Positions 19,490 to 28,019 of a stretch of 64,000 bases of DNA are shown in pieces (position 1 is the first letter of the stretch; the number at the start of each line of letters is the position of its first letter). Both the position numbers and the translations under genes were made by a program. The notes under the pieces were generated by a model. It had not been told where the DNA came from and did not search any database. It was given only the letters and a program-made list of their open reading frames with translations. The stretch comes from Pedobacter cryoconitis. Lineage in GTDB: Bacteria > Bacteroidota > Bacteroidia > Sphingobacteriales > Sphingobacteriaceae. The stretch lies in contig NZ_CP014504.1 in assembly GCF_001590605.1 (NCBI RefSeq), forward strand, positions 372,001 through 436,000. Reading direction: 5' to 3'.

Positions 19490-21673
19490 CTATTTTAAAA
19501 ATAGCAACTCTCTGAATTTTGGTAATGGCCAAACACTGTCGTCTACAATTTGCTCTAATTTGTCAATGTTGTAACGGATAGTATCAAAATGAGATTTAAC
19601 TTTCTCATCATAAGCGATGGCTTTTTCTCTCGAATCTTCAATGGTATTGGCAACTTTACGTGCTTCTAACATCGCATCAATTGTAGTTTTTACGATTGAC
19701 AAGTGATCAGATAATTTGTTGATGATTGCTAATGGTGCAACCAATGCTTCTTTTGGTAAGCCTAATTCTTTAATGCTTTTCGCATTTTCTAATAAGGTAT
19801 TCTGATAAGAGATACAAGCAGGAATAATCATGGTATTCGCAACTTCACCCATTACTCTGGCTTCAATCTGTAATTTTTTGTAATAACTTTCTAAAAGAAT
19901 GTCATGACGTGCATGCAATTCACGTTTAGTGAAAATATTTGCTCTTTCAAATAATTCAGTTGATTTCTCAGAGATATAAGCATCTAATGCTAATGGCGTA
20001 GTTTTGATATTTGCTAATCCACGTTTAGCTGCTTCATCTTCCCAGTCCTGGCTGTAACCATTTCCTTCGAAACGAATATCTTTTGATTCTTTGATGTATT
20101 TTTTGATAACTGTTAAAAGAGCAATATCTTTTTTCTCGCCTTTTTTGATCAGTTTATCTACTTCAACTTTAAATTTAACCAGCTGATCTGCCATGATAGA
20201 GTTCAGAACTGTCATCGGTGCTGATGAGTTTGCTGAAGATCCTACGGCACGTAATTCAAATTTATTACCTGTAAAGGCAAATGGTGAAGTACGGTTACGG
20301 TCGGTATTGTCTAATAAGATTTGTGGAATTTTAGGAATACCTAACCACAATGCGTTATCTTCCTTGATTTTTTTGCTGATACGTGAGTGTTCGATTTCAT
20401 CTAATACTTCGTTCAATTGCTGACCTAAGAAAATAGAAATGATTGCCGGTGGTGCTTCGTTAGCGCCTAAACGGTGATCATTACTTACTGAAGCGATACT
20501 TGCTCTTAGTAAATCTGCGTGTTCGTGCACTGCTTTGATTGTATTCACAAAGAAAGCAAGGAACATCAGGTTATTTTTAGGCGTTTTACCTGGGGCTAAC
20601 AGGTTTTTACCTGTATTTGTAATTAATGACCAGTTGTTATGTTTACCTGAACCGTTGATACCTGCATATGGTTTCTCATGTAATAATACTTTGAAGTTAT
20701 GGCGGCGTGCAACTTTTTCCATCAGATCCATCAATAATTGATTGTGATCGATAGCCAGGTTGATTTCTTCGTATAATGGTGCACATTCGAATTGCAATGG
20801 TGCAACCTCGTTGTGACGGGTTTTTAAAGGAATACCTAATTTGAAGGCTTCATTTTCAAAATCAACCATGAAAGTGAATACACGCTCAGGGATTGATCCG
20901 AAATAATGATCGTCTAATTGTTGTCCTTTAGCGGACATATGACCAAATAAAGTACGGCCTGTTAAAGCTAAATCCGGACGTGCGTTAAATAAAGCAAGGT
21001 CAACCAGGAAGTATTCCTGCTCAATACCTAAAGAAGCTGTTACTTTGTCAATTCCTTTATCGAAATATTGACAAACATCAACTGCTGCTTTGTCTAATGC
21101 GTTTAATGCTTTTAATAAAGGAGCTTTATAATCTAATGCTTCACCTGTATAAGCTACGAATACAGTTGGAATACATAAGGTCTTTCCTGCTTTACTTTCC
21201 ATAATGAAAGCTGGAGAAGAAGGATCCCATGCAGTATAACCTCTGGCTTCAAAAGTATTTCTGATACCACCATTCGGGAAACTTGATGCATCTGGTTCTT
21301 GTTGTACTAAAGCACTGCCTGCAAATTTTTCTACCGGACCATCAATCGTAGGTTCGAAAAAAGAGTCATGTTTTTCAGCTGTAGAGCCTGTTAATGGTTG
21401 AAACCAGTGCGTATAGTGTGTAACTCCTTTAGACATCGCCCAATGTTTCATCGCTGTAGCGATCTGATTGGCATCATCCTGATTAATTAATTCACCCTGA
21501 TCGATTGCTGAGATAAGTTTTTCATAGACTTCTTTAGATAAGAAATCTTTCATTTTCTTTTTATCGAACACGTTTGAGCCAAAAAACTCAGAAATTTTGG
21601 TTGATGGAGCCTTAACTTCTGGTGAAACTCTGGTTTGTGCTTCTTTTAATGCGTTTGTCCTTAAGCTTTTCAT
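19490..21673 (-). CDS. glnN: Glutamine synthetase type III
   Basis: A 727-residue GSIII enzyme, ATP-dependent amidation of glutamate to glutamine. The length (about 725) is diagnostic: GSI and GSII are 350-470 residues. Visible motifs include GIEQEYFLVD (metal-binding Glu residues), the substrate segment NEVAPLQFECAP, GINGSGKHNNWSL (ATP/glutamate site) and NDHRLGANEAPPAIISIFLG with NRTSPFAFTGNKFELRAVGSS. The C-terminal helical region is specific to GSIII, a dodecamer typical of Bacteroidota. It is monocistronic. Regulation of GSIII is normally by nitrogen status; no operator is obvious here. Confidence 0.97.
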   Translation of the reverse strand: MKSLRTNALKEAQTRVSPEVKAPSTKISEFFGSNVFDKKKMKDFLSKEVYEKLISAIDQGELINQDDANQIATAMKHWAMSKGVTHYTHWFQPLTGSTAEKHDSFFEPTIDGPVEKFAGSALVQQEPDASSFPNGGIRNTFEARGYTAWDPSSPAFIMESKAGKTLCIPTVFVAYTGEALDYKAPLLKALNALDKAAVDVCQYFDKGIDKVTASLGIEQEYFLVDLALFNARPDLALTGRTLFGHMSAKGQQLDDHYFGSIPERVFTFMVDFENEAFKLGIPLKTRHNEVAPLQFECAPLYEEINLAIDHNQLLMDLMEKVARRHNFKVLLHEKPYAGINGSGKHNNWSLITNTGKNLLAPGKTPKNNLMFLAFFVNTIKAVHEHADLLRASIASVSNDHRLGANEAPPAIISIFLGQQLNEVLDEIEHSRISKKIKEDNALWLGIPKIPQILLDNTDRNRTSPFAFTGNKFELRAVGSSANSSAPMTVLNSIMADQLVKFKVEVDKLIKKGEKKDIALLTVIKKYIKESKDIRFEGNGYSQDWEDEAAKRGLANIKTTPLALDAYISEKSTELFERANIFTKRELHARHDILLESYYKKLQIEARVMGEVANTMIIPACISYQNTLLENAKSIKELGLPKEALVAPLAIINKLSDHLSIVKTTIDAMLEARKVANTIEDSREKAIAYDEKVKSHFDTIRYNIDKLEQIVDDSVWPLPKFRELLFLK

Positions 21674-21693
21674 TAGTTTCTTTAAAATTTGAT

Positions 21694-21701
21694 CAAAAAT
21701 A
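21694..21701 (-). promoter_or_regulatory. -7 promoter box of glnN
   Basis: Minus strand TATTTTTG matches TAnnTTTG, 20 bp before the glnN start. A -33 TTTG is not clear. The match comes from an AT-rich region, so chance is possible. Confidence 0.35.
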
Positions 21702-21965
21702 TAATTTTTATAATTAATTATTGAATAATTCTGACTAAAAAATCAATTATCAATATGTTAAATAATGTTATCTGTGATATTTTGGTCCGTTTAATAAAGG
21801 TTTCGCCTCTTTAATCTTGCTTTTTCGGCTTTAATGCTCGTTTACGCATGAATTGCTTTTTTTATTAAATGGATGTTATTTTTCGGAATTTAGTCATTTC
21901 TATCCTTATAATTTGAAGATAATCTTGTTTTTATGTTAAATTTCTACTCAAACCTTTATAATTTT

Positions 21966-21973
21966 TACATTTG
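21966..21973 (+). promoter_or_regulatory. -7 promoter box of the VOC-trmN-yfcE-fbp run
   Basis: TACATTTG matches TAnnTTTG, 28 bp upstream of the first gene of a four-gene plus-strand run. No convincing -33 box at normal spacing. Confidence 0.45.
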
Positions 21974-22001
21974 ATCAGAATTTAAAACAAGAAAAGAGCT
22001 T

Positions 22002-22385
22002 ATGTTCAAAAGAATTCATCACGTTGCTATAATTTGTACTGATTATACGGTTAGTAAAAATTTCTATGTTAATATATTAGGTTTAACAGTTGTTCAGGAG
22101 GTCTATAGAGAGGAACGTAATTCTTATAAATTGGATTTGTCTGTAAACGGGCTTTATCAGCTGGAATTGTTCTCTTTTGAAAATCCTCCTGAAAGGCCTT
22201 CCAGGCCAGAGGCTGCGGGGCTGAGGCATTTAGCTTTTGAAGTTGATGATGTTAAGGCTGTTGCGGCTGCGCTGAATGCTAAAGGGGTAGAAACCGAAGC
22301 GTTGAGAATTGATGAGTATACGGGTAAGAAGTTTACTTTCTTTACTGATCCTGATGGTTTACCGCTGGAGATTTATCAAAGCTAA
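22002..22385 (+). CDS. VOC-superfamily (glyoxalase I-like, YaeR-type) protein
   Basis: A 127-residue vicinal-oxygen-chelate protein with two beta-alpha-beta-beta-beta repeats. The four expected metal ligands are visible: His in KRIHHVAI near residue 6, Glu in YQLELFSF, His in GLRHLAFEV and Glu in LPLEIYQS. The sequence and length match the YaeR / SMU1112-like lactoylglutathione-lyase-like group. The true substrate of that group is not settled. Its stop codon abuts the ATG of the following methylase gene with no gap, so the two are cotranscribed and probably translationally coupled. Confidence 0.85.
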   Translation: MFKRIHHVAIICTDYTVSKNFYVNILGLTVVQEVYREERNSYKLDLSVNGLYQLELFSFENPPERPSRPEAAGLRHLAFEVDDVKAVAAALNAKGVETEALRIDEYTGKKFTFFTDPDGLPLEIYQS

Positions 22386-23090
22386 ATGGGGAGTGTTTTC
22401 AGATTTAAACAGTTTGAAGTAGATCAGGCTGGTTGTGCGATGAAAATAAATACGGATGGTGTTATTTTAGGAGCTGTAGCGGAGCATCTGGATCCTGTAA
22501 ACATTTTAGATATAGGTACTGGAACTGGAGTCATTGCATTGATGATGGCGCAGCGTTTCCCTTCTGCCTGTGTAAATGCAGTTGAAATTGATGAGTCTGC
22601 TGCGCTGGCGTCATCAAAAAATTGTTTGAATTCTCCATTTGCTGACAGAATGAGTGTGTTTTATTCTTCCTTTGAAGATTTTACGACCACGCTGAAGTAT
22701 TCGCTGATTGTTTCCAATCCTCCATATTTTGTAAATGATTTGAAGAATCCTGAAAAGAGAAAGGAGATTGCCAGACATGCAGATGAGGATTTTTTTGACT
22801 TGTTATTGAAGAAGGCTGCGGGAATGCTAACTGAGGATGGGTTACTTTGGTTAATTCTTCCGGTGAAACAGGCAGCGTCTGTTGTGGTGAATGCAGTACT
22901 TCAAAAACTTTTTCCTTCAAAGATCGTTCATGTGTATTCGGATCAGACTAAGGCTTCTTTCAGACAGATTATTTGTCTTGGTTTTTCTGACAGGCCGCCT
23001 TTGGAAGAACATTTATATATATATGAAGGATTGAATTTATATACGGATCAGTATAAATATCTGCTCAGCGATTTTTTACTGGCCTTTTAA
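22386..23090 (+). CDS. trmN6: tRNA1(Val) A37 N6-methyltransferase-like protein
   Basis: A 234-residue class I SAM methyltransferase. The N-terminus FRFKQFEVDQAGCAMKINTD, the SAM-binding NILDIGTGTGVIALMMAQR and the catalytic SNPPYF tetrapeptide (NPPY, for amino-methylation of adenine) match TrmN6 (YfiC), which modifies A37 of tRNA-Val. No insertion or truncation is seen. It starts immediately after the VOC gene stop and is followed 31 bp later by the phosphoesterase gene. Confidence 0.88.
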   Translation: MGSVFRFKQFEVDQAGCAMKINTDGVILGAVAEHLDPVNILDIGTGTGVIALMMAQRFPSACVNAVEIDESAALASSKNCLNSPFADRMSVFYSSFEDFTTTLKYSLIVSNPPYFVNDLKNPEKRKEIARHADEDFFDLLLKKAAGMLTEDGLLWLILPVKQAASVVVNAVLQKLFPSKIVHVYSDQTKASFRQIICLGFSDRPPLEEHLYIYEGLNLYTDQYKYLLSDFLLAF

Positions 23091-23121
23091 GATGTTTTTA
23101 ATAAATTTTAACGAATTCTAA

Positions 23122-23613
23122 ATGACAAAGATTGGATTAATTTCAGATACACATGGTTACCTGGATGATGCGGTTTATAAGCACTTTGACGAATGTGATG
23201 AAATCTGGCATGCGGGAGATTTTGGGCCTGATGTTGCGGAAAAGTTAAAAGCGTTCAAACCGCTAAAAGGAGTGTACGGAAATATTGATGATAAGGAGAT
23301 CAGAGCGGAGTTTCCAGAGCATCTGCGTTTTAACTGTGAAAATGTAGATGTCTGGATGACTCATATTGGCGGATATCCTGGAAAATACGCTCCAAATATA
23401 AAGGGTGAAATATACACTAACCCACCAAAGCTTTTCATTACTGGCCACTCTCATATCTTAAAAGTAATGTTCGATCCTAAAATTAGCTGTTTGCATATAA
23501 ACCCGGGTGCAGCGGGTAAATCGGGCTGGCATAAAGTTAAAACTTTAATTCGTTTTTGTATTTCGGAAGAAAAAATCCATACCTTAGAGGCCATAGAAAT
23601 AGGTAATAGGTAA
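23122..23613 (+). CDS. YfcE/MJ0936-family metallophosphoesterase
   Basis: A 163-residue single-domain calcineurin-like phosphoesterase. The metal motifs are in order: ISDTHGY (D-x-H), WHAGDFG (GD), YGNIDD (GN-D), a histidine in MTHIGG, and the GHSH pair (ITGHSHI). Two divalent metals are expected. Family members hydrolyse model phosphodiesters in vitro; the physiological substrate is unknown. It sits between the trmN6-like gene and fbp on the same strand, with short gaps, so it is probably cotranscribed. Confidence 0.9.
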   Translation: MTKIGLISDTHGYLDDAVYKHFDECDEIWHAGDFGPDVAEKLKAFKPLKGVYGNIDDKEIRAEFPEHLRFNCENVDVWMTHIGGYPGKYAPNIKGEIYTNPPKLFITGHSHILKVMFDPKISCLHINPGAAGKSGWHKVKTLIRFCISEEKIHTLEAIEIGNR

Positions 23614-23636
23614 CGTATAAAATACACTAAGTATAT

Positions 23637-24668
23637 ATGTCGGGTATAAAAACATTAGGACAATTCATTATTGAGAAACAGGCTGATTTCTCTTACGCAA
23701 AAGGAGAGCTCTCCAGATTATTGAGAGATATAGGAATCGCTGCAAAAATTGTTAACCGCGAGGTAAATAAAGCAGGATTAGTAGATATTCTCGGGGATGC
23801 AGGAACGGTAAATATCCAGGGGGAGGGGCAGAAAAAGTTAGATGTTTTTGCAAATACCCAGTTTATTTCTGCACTGACCAGCGGAGGAGAGTGCTGTATT
23901 GTTGCAACTGAGGAGGAAGATGATTTTGTCCCTATTGATTCTCCAGTCTCTAAAAATGCAAAATATATTGTTTGTATCGATCCTCTGGATGGTTCTTCAA
24001 ATATTGATGTCAATGTAGCTGTTGGAACTATCTTTTCTATTTACCGCAGAAAATCTGTGGAAGGAATGGCAACTTTAGCTGATGTGCTTCAAAAAGGTAC
24101 AGAGCAGGTAGCAGCAGGTTATGTGATCTATGGTTCTTCAACGATGCTGGTTTATACTACTGGTAAGGGAGTGAATGGTTTCACACTTGATCCTTCTATC
24201 GGTGAGTTCTGTTTATCTCATCCGAATATGAAAGTGCCTAAAGATGGCAGTATTTATTCGATCAATGAAGGGAATTATGTGCATTTCCCTATGGGGGTAA
24301 AGCAGTATCTTAAATATGCACAGGTTCATGATGAAGCAACTAACAGGCCTTACACTTCAAGGTATATTGGTTCTATGGTTGCTGATATTCACCGTAATTT
24401 AATTAAGGGGGGTATTTATATTTATCCAACTACAGCAAGTTCTCCAAATGGAAAGCTGAGGTTGTTGTATGAGTGTAATCCAATGGCATTTATTATAGAG
24501 CAGGCTGGTGGTACCGCTTCTGATGGTTTCAGAAGGATTTTAGAAATACAGCCTGAGGAATTACACCAGAGATCATCTATTTTTATCGGTTCGGAGAAAA
24601 TGGTAAAGATGGCTGAAGAGTTGATGGCCACTTATGCGGTAACTGATTCGAAAGTTAAAACTGCTTAG
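23637..24668 (+). CDS. fbp: Fructose-1,6-bisphosphatase class I
   Basis: A 343-residue gluconeogenic enzyme that removes the 1-phosphate of fructose 1,6-bisphosphate. Motifs: metal site [24 protein letters not shown] (D-x-DGSS), an acidic segment preceding it (EEEDDF), the [22 protein letters not shown] substrate loop and the C-terminal [20 protein letters not shown], all typical of class I FBPase. Length is normal for this class. It ends the plus-strand run of four genes and is followed by a strong terminator at 24691-24719. Confidence 0.97.
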   Translation: MSGIKTLGQFIIEKQADFSYAKGELSRLLRDIGIAAKIVNREVNKAGLVDILGDAGTVNIQGEGQKKLDVFANTQFISALTSGGECCIVATEEEDDFVPIDSPVSKNAKYIVCIDPLDGSSNIDVNVAVGTIFSIYRRKSVEGMATLADVLQKGTEQVAAGYVIYGSSTMLVYTTGKGVNGFTLDPSIGEFCLSHPNMKVPKDGSIYSINEGNYVHFPMGVKQYLKYAQVHDEATNRPYTSRYIGSMVADIHRNLIKGGIYIYPTTASSPNGKLRLLYECNPMAFIIEQAGGTASDGFRRILEIQPEELHQRSSIFIGSEKMVKMAEELMATYAVTDSKVKTA

Positions 24669-24690
24669 TTTATTGTTATAGCTAATATAT

Positions 24691-24719
24691 GCCGGACAGA
24701 TCTTCTGTCCGGCTTTTTT
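24691..24719. terminator. Terminator after fbp
   Basis: GCCGGACAGA (24691-24700) pairs with TCTGTCCGGC (24704-24713) around a 3-nt loop, then six T. It stands between convergent fbp and rnhA; the T-run favours the plus strand. Confidence 0.9.
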
Positions 24720-24720
24720 G

Positions 24721-25194
24721 TTATAGTAAGGTCGCTCTGTTTTTTTCTGCTTCAAATTCTGTATCGATTTGCTGTGCTGCTCTGTCTTTGGAAGCTGCAA
24801 CGGCTAATACATCGCATCTTTCGTTTTCAGGATGATCGTTGTGCCCTTTGATCCAGATAAATTTGATGTCGTGTAATTTATGTACTGCCAGGTAACGAAT
24901 CCAGAGATCTTTATTCTTTTTATCCTTGAATCCTTTTTTGACCCAGCCAAATACCCATTTTTTTTCTACGGAATCTACAACGTATTTAGAGTCCGAGTAA
25001 ATGGTAACCTGCGCGCCTGGTTGTTTGATGGCATTGAGGCCTTCGATAACGGCGAGCAGTTCCATCCTGTTATTGGTCGTCATGCGGAAGCCTCCGCTTA
25101 ATTCTTTATAATGACTACCTGAGCGTAATATTACGCCATATCCTCCTGGCCCTGGATTTCCGCTTGCTGCACCGTCCGTATAAATTTCAATCAT
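24721..25194 (-). CDS. rnhA: Ribonuclease HI
   Basis: A 157-residue enzyme that cleaves the RNA strand of RNA-DNA hybrids. The catalytic DEDD set is intact: Asp7 (YTDGAASGNPGPGGYG), Glu45 (NRMELLAVIEGL), Asp68 (IYSDSKYVVD) and Asp128 (NERCDVLA), plus His118 in the loop (KGHNDHPEN). The basic handle region (WVFGWVKKGFKDKKNKDLW) is present, so substrate-binding as in the E. coli enzyme is expected. It is single-gene and convergent with fbp. Confidence 0.96.
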   Translation of the reverse strand: MIEIYTDGAASGNPGPGGYGVILRSGSHYKELSGGFRMTTNNRMELLAVIEGLNAIKQPGAQVTIYSDSKYVVDSVEKKWVFGWVKKGFKDKKNKDLWIRYLAVHKLHDIKFIWIKGHNDHPENERCDVLAVAASKDRAAQQIDTEFEAEKNRATLL

Positions 25195-25357
25195 TATGCT
25201 TGTGTAATTACTATAAACAGGGGTATTTGTTTAATTCGTGTGGGGCTAAATTACAAAAGAAAATGTAAATGGAGGTAAGCGCAGCTTGTTTAAGAAGGTT
25301 CTGTGGAAAGAATAGTGGCGGGCATATTTTATTGTTGCCAAAAATTGAATTCAAAAA

Positions 25358-25383
25358 AAAAGCAGTCTCTAAAGACTGCTTTT
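25358..25383 (-). terminator. Terminator of tRNA-His
   Basis: Perfect 11-bp stem AAAAGCAGTCT (25358-25368) with AGACTGCTTTT (25373-25383), 4-nt loop. On the minus strand it is followed by T from the plus-strand A-run 25353-25361, ending about 18-50 bp downstream of the tRNA. Confidence 0.85.
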
Positions 25384-25400
25384 ATACTGATTTTATAATG

Positions 25401-25475
25401 GGTGGAATATGGGGCTCGAACCCACGACCCTCGGTACCACAAACCGATGCTCTAACCAACTGAGCTAAAACCACC
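25401..25475 (-). tRNA. tRNA-His (anticodon GTG)
   Basis: Folds as a cloverleaf on the minus strand. D arm around AGCTCAGTTGGTTAGAGC. Anticodon stem TCGGT/ACCGA with the loop TTGTGGT gives anticodon GTG (His). T arm GTGGG-TTCGAGC-CCCAT. The 5' end has the extra G-1, paired with discriminator C73, the histidine identity element. CCA is not encoded. The acceptor stem is imperfect: of seven pairs, two adjacent ones (5-68 and 6-67) are U-U. That is unusual and is discussed as a finding. Its own promoter (25492-25522) and terminator (25358-25383) support a functional gene. Confidence 0.93.
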
Positions 25476-25491
25476 GTGTTTTTCAGTTTGA

Positions 25492-25522
25492 CAAAAGTAC
25501 GAATTATAATAACGTTAGCAAA
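25492..25522 (-). promoter_or_regulatory. Promoter of tRNA-His (both -33 and -7 boxes)
   Basis: On the minus strand: TTTG (25522-25519), 19 bp spacer, TACTTTTG (25499-25492). This is an exact match to the Bacteroidota sigma factor consensus TTTG-N(~19)-TAnnTTTG. It ends 16 bp upstream of the mature tRNA 5' end. It is the clearest promoter in the window. Confidence 0.8.
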
Positions 25523-25823
25523 TTATTCCGAACTAAAATCTGAATTATTTTTTAAACTATTCATAGACAGTATTTTAAATTTTAATAAAATTTTAAAATA
25601 TATGTTGGATTTGAGGCCGTGAGGATAGATAAATGACATTGTCAAGAATTTTCAAGCGTTCGGCATAACGTTTCTTATGGCAGATAGCGGAGATCCGGAA
25701 GTTTTTCAGGTTACCTTCAGAAAAATAAATGGCTATTATCATAGTGTAAAAGGTACAATTAACATCATTGTATCATAAATACTTAAAAAGTGTTAAAATT
25801 TTCTTTTTGTTAGAAAAGAATAT

Positions 25824-25831
25824 TACATTTG
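25824..25831 (+). promoter_or_regulatory. -7 promoter box upstream of the ubiX leader
   Basis: TACATTTG matches TAnnTTTG. A TTTG at 25806-25809 is 14 bp away, shorter than the usual spacing. Transcription would start near 25837, giving a leader of about 100 nt before ubiX that includes a terminator-like hairpin. Confidence 0.45.
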
Positions 25832-25872
25832 AGCTTACCCTTTCGAGGGTATGTTTTTCATAGGTAGATGTA

Positions 25873-25902
25873 GGGCCGGAAATTTATTTTCGGCCCTTTT
25901 TT
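25873..25902 (+). terminator. Terminator-like hairpin in the ubiX leader
   Basis: GGGCCGGAAA (25873-25882) pairs with TTTTCGGCCC (25887-25896; one G-T pair), loop TTTA, followed by six T. It has the form of a strong intrinsic terminator but lies between the promoter-like box at 25824 and the ubiX start at 25935. It may end a small RNA of about 65 nt or attenuate ubiX. Confidence 0.7.
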
Positions 25903-25934
25903 GTTTCTACAGGTTCTGTATCTTTACCACCTCT

Positions 25935-26504
25935 ATGAAGAAGAAGAAAATCATCGTCGCGATCACCGGAGCCAGCGGTTCTGTCTATGCTAAACTCTTA
26001 TTGAATAATTTGCTGCAGTTGGCTGACCAGATCGAAGCGGTAGGTGTAGTGATGTCTGACAACGCAAAAGAGGTTTGGCGTTTTGAATTGGGAAATAGTG
26101 ATTACGAACAGTATCCTTTTACCTTTTATTCAAAAATGGATTTTAATGCTCCTTTTGCTTCCGGATCTGCAAAATTTGATACGATGATTATTATTCCTTG
26201 TTCTATGGGGACTTTAGGAAGAATTGCCCATGGCATCTCTAATGATTTAATTTCAAGAGCTGCTGATGTTATCTTAAAAGAACGCAGGAAACTAATTGCT
26301 GTAGTAAGAGATACGCCTTTTAGTCTGATTCATATCAATAATATGAAAACGGTGACTGAAGCAGGTGGTATTATCTGTCCGGCCAGTCCATCTTATTATA
26401 GTATTCCAACCACTATTGAGGAAGCAGCACAAACTGTCGTGAGCAGAGTCATAGACCTTGCAGGGTTGGAGCAGGATAGTTACAGGTGGAACGAAAACCA
26501 GTAA
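25935..26504 (+). CDS. ubiX: Flavin prenyltransferase UbiX
   Basis: A 189-residue enzyme that prenylates FMN with dimethylallyl phosphate to make the prFMN cofactor of UbiD decarboxylases. The FMN-binding N-terminus (IIVAITGASGSVYAKLLL), IIIPCSMGTLGRIAHGISNDLISRAADV, and the flavin-contacting region ERRKLIAVVRDTPFS...HINNMKTVTEAGGIICPASPSYYS are intact. I chose ATG 25935 because the family starts with the Rossmann strand; the longer frame is low complexity. It may be attenuated by a hairpin upstream. A UbiD-family protein (48406-50214) lies 22 kb away. Confidence 0.94.
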   Translation: MKKKKIIVAITGASGSVYAKLLLNNLLQLADQIEAVGVVMSDNAKEVWRFELGNSDYEQYPFTFYSKMDFNAPFASGSAKFDTMIIIPCSMGTLGRIAHGISNDLISRAADVILKERRKLIAVVRDTPFSLIHINNMKTVTEAGGIICPASPSYYSIPTTIEEAAQTVVSRVIDLAGLEQDSYRWNENQ

Positions 26505-26582
26505 ATTAGTATAAAGATAAGCTGCTTGCATAATTTGACAATGAACAAATGTTGGGGTTATACAAACATTAATCTAAAAACT

Positions 26583-26590
26583 TATCTTTG
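26583..26590 (+). promoter_or_regulatory. -7 promoter box of mtaB
   Basis: TATCTTTG matches TAnnTTTG, 78 bp before mtaB. No -33 at normal spacing. The predicted leader (about 26597-26668) contains two hairpins: GCTGA/TCAGC (26605-26619) and ATTATAC/GTATAAT (26620-26639). Confidence 0.5.
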
Positions 26591-26668
26591 CAGCTCAAAT
26601 GAAAGCTGATATATTCAGCATTATACAATAATGTATAATACTTATTAGCCTCATAACAATATATTTCA

Positions 26669-27988
26669 ATGAAGAAAGTAGCATTTTATACACTGGGTTG
26701 CAAGTTAAACTTTTCGGAAACTTCAACTATCGGACGTCTTTTTACTGATGCAGGTTATGCTGTTGTAGATTTTACTGACGCCGCCGATGTATATGTAATC
26801 AATACCTGCTCTGTAACTGAGCATGCGGATAAAAAGTGCCGTAAGGTAGTGAAGGAAGCTCTTAAATATGCACCCAATGCTTATATTACTATTGTTGGTT
26901 GTTATGCGCAGTTGAAGCCTGTTGAAATTGCTGAAATTGAAGGTGTGGACATGGTATTGGGCGCGGCCGAGAAATTCCGTATTGTAGAATATATCTCAGA
27001 CCTGACCAAATTACCAAAAGCCGTTATTCATCAGCAAAATATTGAAAAAGTTAATCATAATTTTATAGCTGCCTATTCTATTGGGGACAGAACACGTACT
27101 TTCCTGAAAGTTCAGGATGGCTGTGATTATCCTTGTACTTATTGTACAATTCCGCTTGCAAGAGGTGGCAGCAGAAGTGATACTATAGAAAATGTAGTTA
27201 ATCGTGCCCGGCAAATTGCGGAAAGTGGTGTAAAAGAAATCGTACTGACTGGTGTAAACCTTGGTGATTTTGGTATCCGTGACGGAAAGCGTGAGGATAA
27301 GTTTTTTGATTTGGTGAAAGCTTTGGACGAGGTTGAAGGGATTGAAAGAATCCGGATCTCTTCTATTGAACCTAATTTATTAAGCAATGAAATTATCAGC
27401 TTTGTAGCTGCTTCTAAAAGATTTGTGCCCCATTTCCATATTCCATTACAATCGGGTTCTGATAAGATCCTGGGACTAATGAAAAGACGTTACCGCAGAG
27501 ATTTATACACGGAACGTGTAGCAACAATTAAAGCATTAATTCCTGATTGCTGTATCGGAGTAGACGTCATTGTTGGTTTCCCGGGAGAAACTAAAGAAGA
27601 CTTCTTAGATACTTACCAGTTCCTGAATGAACTTGATATTTCTTACCTGCATGTTTTTACGTATTCGGAGCGTGAACAGACTGAAGCTGCTGAAATGACT
27701 GGTGCTGTTGCCGGAAGTACACGTGCTGACCGAAGTAAAATGCTGCATATTTTATCTGATAAAAAACGCAGGGCTTTTTACCAGTCGCAAATAGGAACTG
27801 TTGGAGAAGTTTTATTTGAAGACGATCAGAAAAATGGTTTCATGCATGGTTTTACCAAGAATTATGTGAAGGTGAAAGCTAAATATGACCCTGTAATGGT
27901 TAATGAAATTAAAATGGTTAAACTAATGGAATTAACTGCTGATGGTGAGGTAGAAGTTATGGAAACTGAACAAGTTTTAGCACATTAA
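26669..27988 (+). CDS. mtaB: tRNA t6A37 methylthiotransferase
   Basis: A 439-residue radical-SAM enzyme that adds a methylthio group to N6-threonylcarbamoyladenosine at tRNA position 37. The N-terminal UPF0004 domain carries three cluster Cys (11, 47, 78). The radical SAM motif CDYPCTYC provides Cys152/156/159. The C-terminus carries a TRAM-like segment (IGTVGEVLFEDD... KVKAKYDPVMVNEI). MtaB rather than MiaB is suggested by LGCKLNFSE and the overall length. It has a leader with two small hairpins. Confidence 0.92.
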   Translation: MKKVAFYTLGCKLNFSETSTIGRLFTDAGYAVVDFTDAADVYVINTCSVTEHADKKCRKVVKEALKYAPNAYITIVGCYAQLKPVEIAEIEGVDMVLGAAEKFRIVEYISDLTKLPKAVIHQQNIEKVNHNFIAAYSIGDRTRTFLKVQDGCDYPCTYCTIPLARGGSRSDTIENVVNRARQIAESGVKEIVLTGVNLGDFGIRDGKREDKFFDLVKALDEVEGIERIRISSIEPNLLSNEIISFVAASKRFVPHFHIPLQSGSDKILGLMKRRYRRDLYTERVATIKALIPDCCIGVDVIVGFPGETKEDFLDTYQFLNELDISYLHVFTYSEREQTEAAEMTGAVAGSTRADRSKMLHILSDKKRRAFYQSQIGTVGEVLFEDDQKNGFMHGFTKNYVKVKAKYDPVMVNEIKMVKLMELTADGEVEVMETEQVLAH

Positions 27989-28019
27989 TCTTATATTCGC
28001 GTAAAAAAAATATACGCGT

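Larger units (their letters stand above)
21674..22001. other. 328-bp AT-rich divergent intergenic region, glnN / VOC gene
   Basis: No gene seen. It carries candidate -7 boxes for both neighbours (21694-21701 minus, 21966-21973 plus). The centre is very AT-rich with no clear repeat or hairpin. Confidence 0.6.
25476..25934. other. 459-bp intergenic region between tRNA-His and ubiX
   Basis: No gene found. It contains the divergent promoter of tRNA-His (25492-25522), a plus-strand -7 box at 25824-25831, a small hairpin (ACCC...GGGT at about 25837-25850) and a terminator-like hairpin at 25873-25902, which lies before the ubiX start codon. The middle (about 25550-25800) is AT-rich with no repeats noticed. 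Confidence 0.6.

Noticed and set aside
27998..28018. Hairpin CGCGTA/TACGCG before lgt as a thermosensor or terminator
   Set aside because: The stem is only about 6 bp around an A-run and no T-run follows; too weak to claim.
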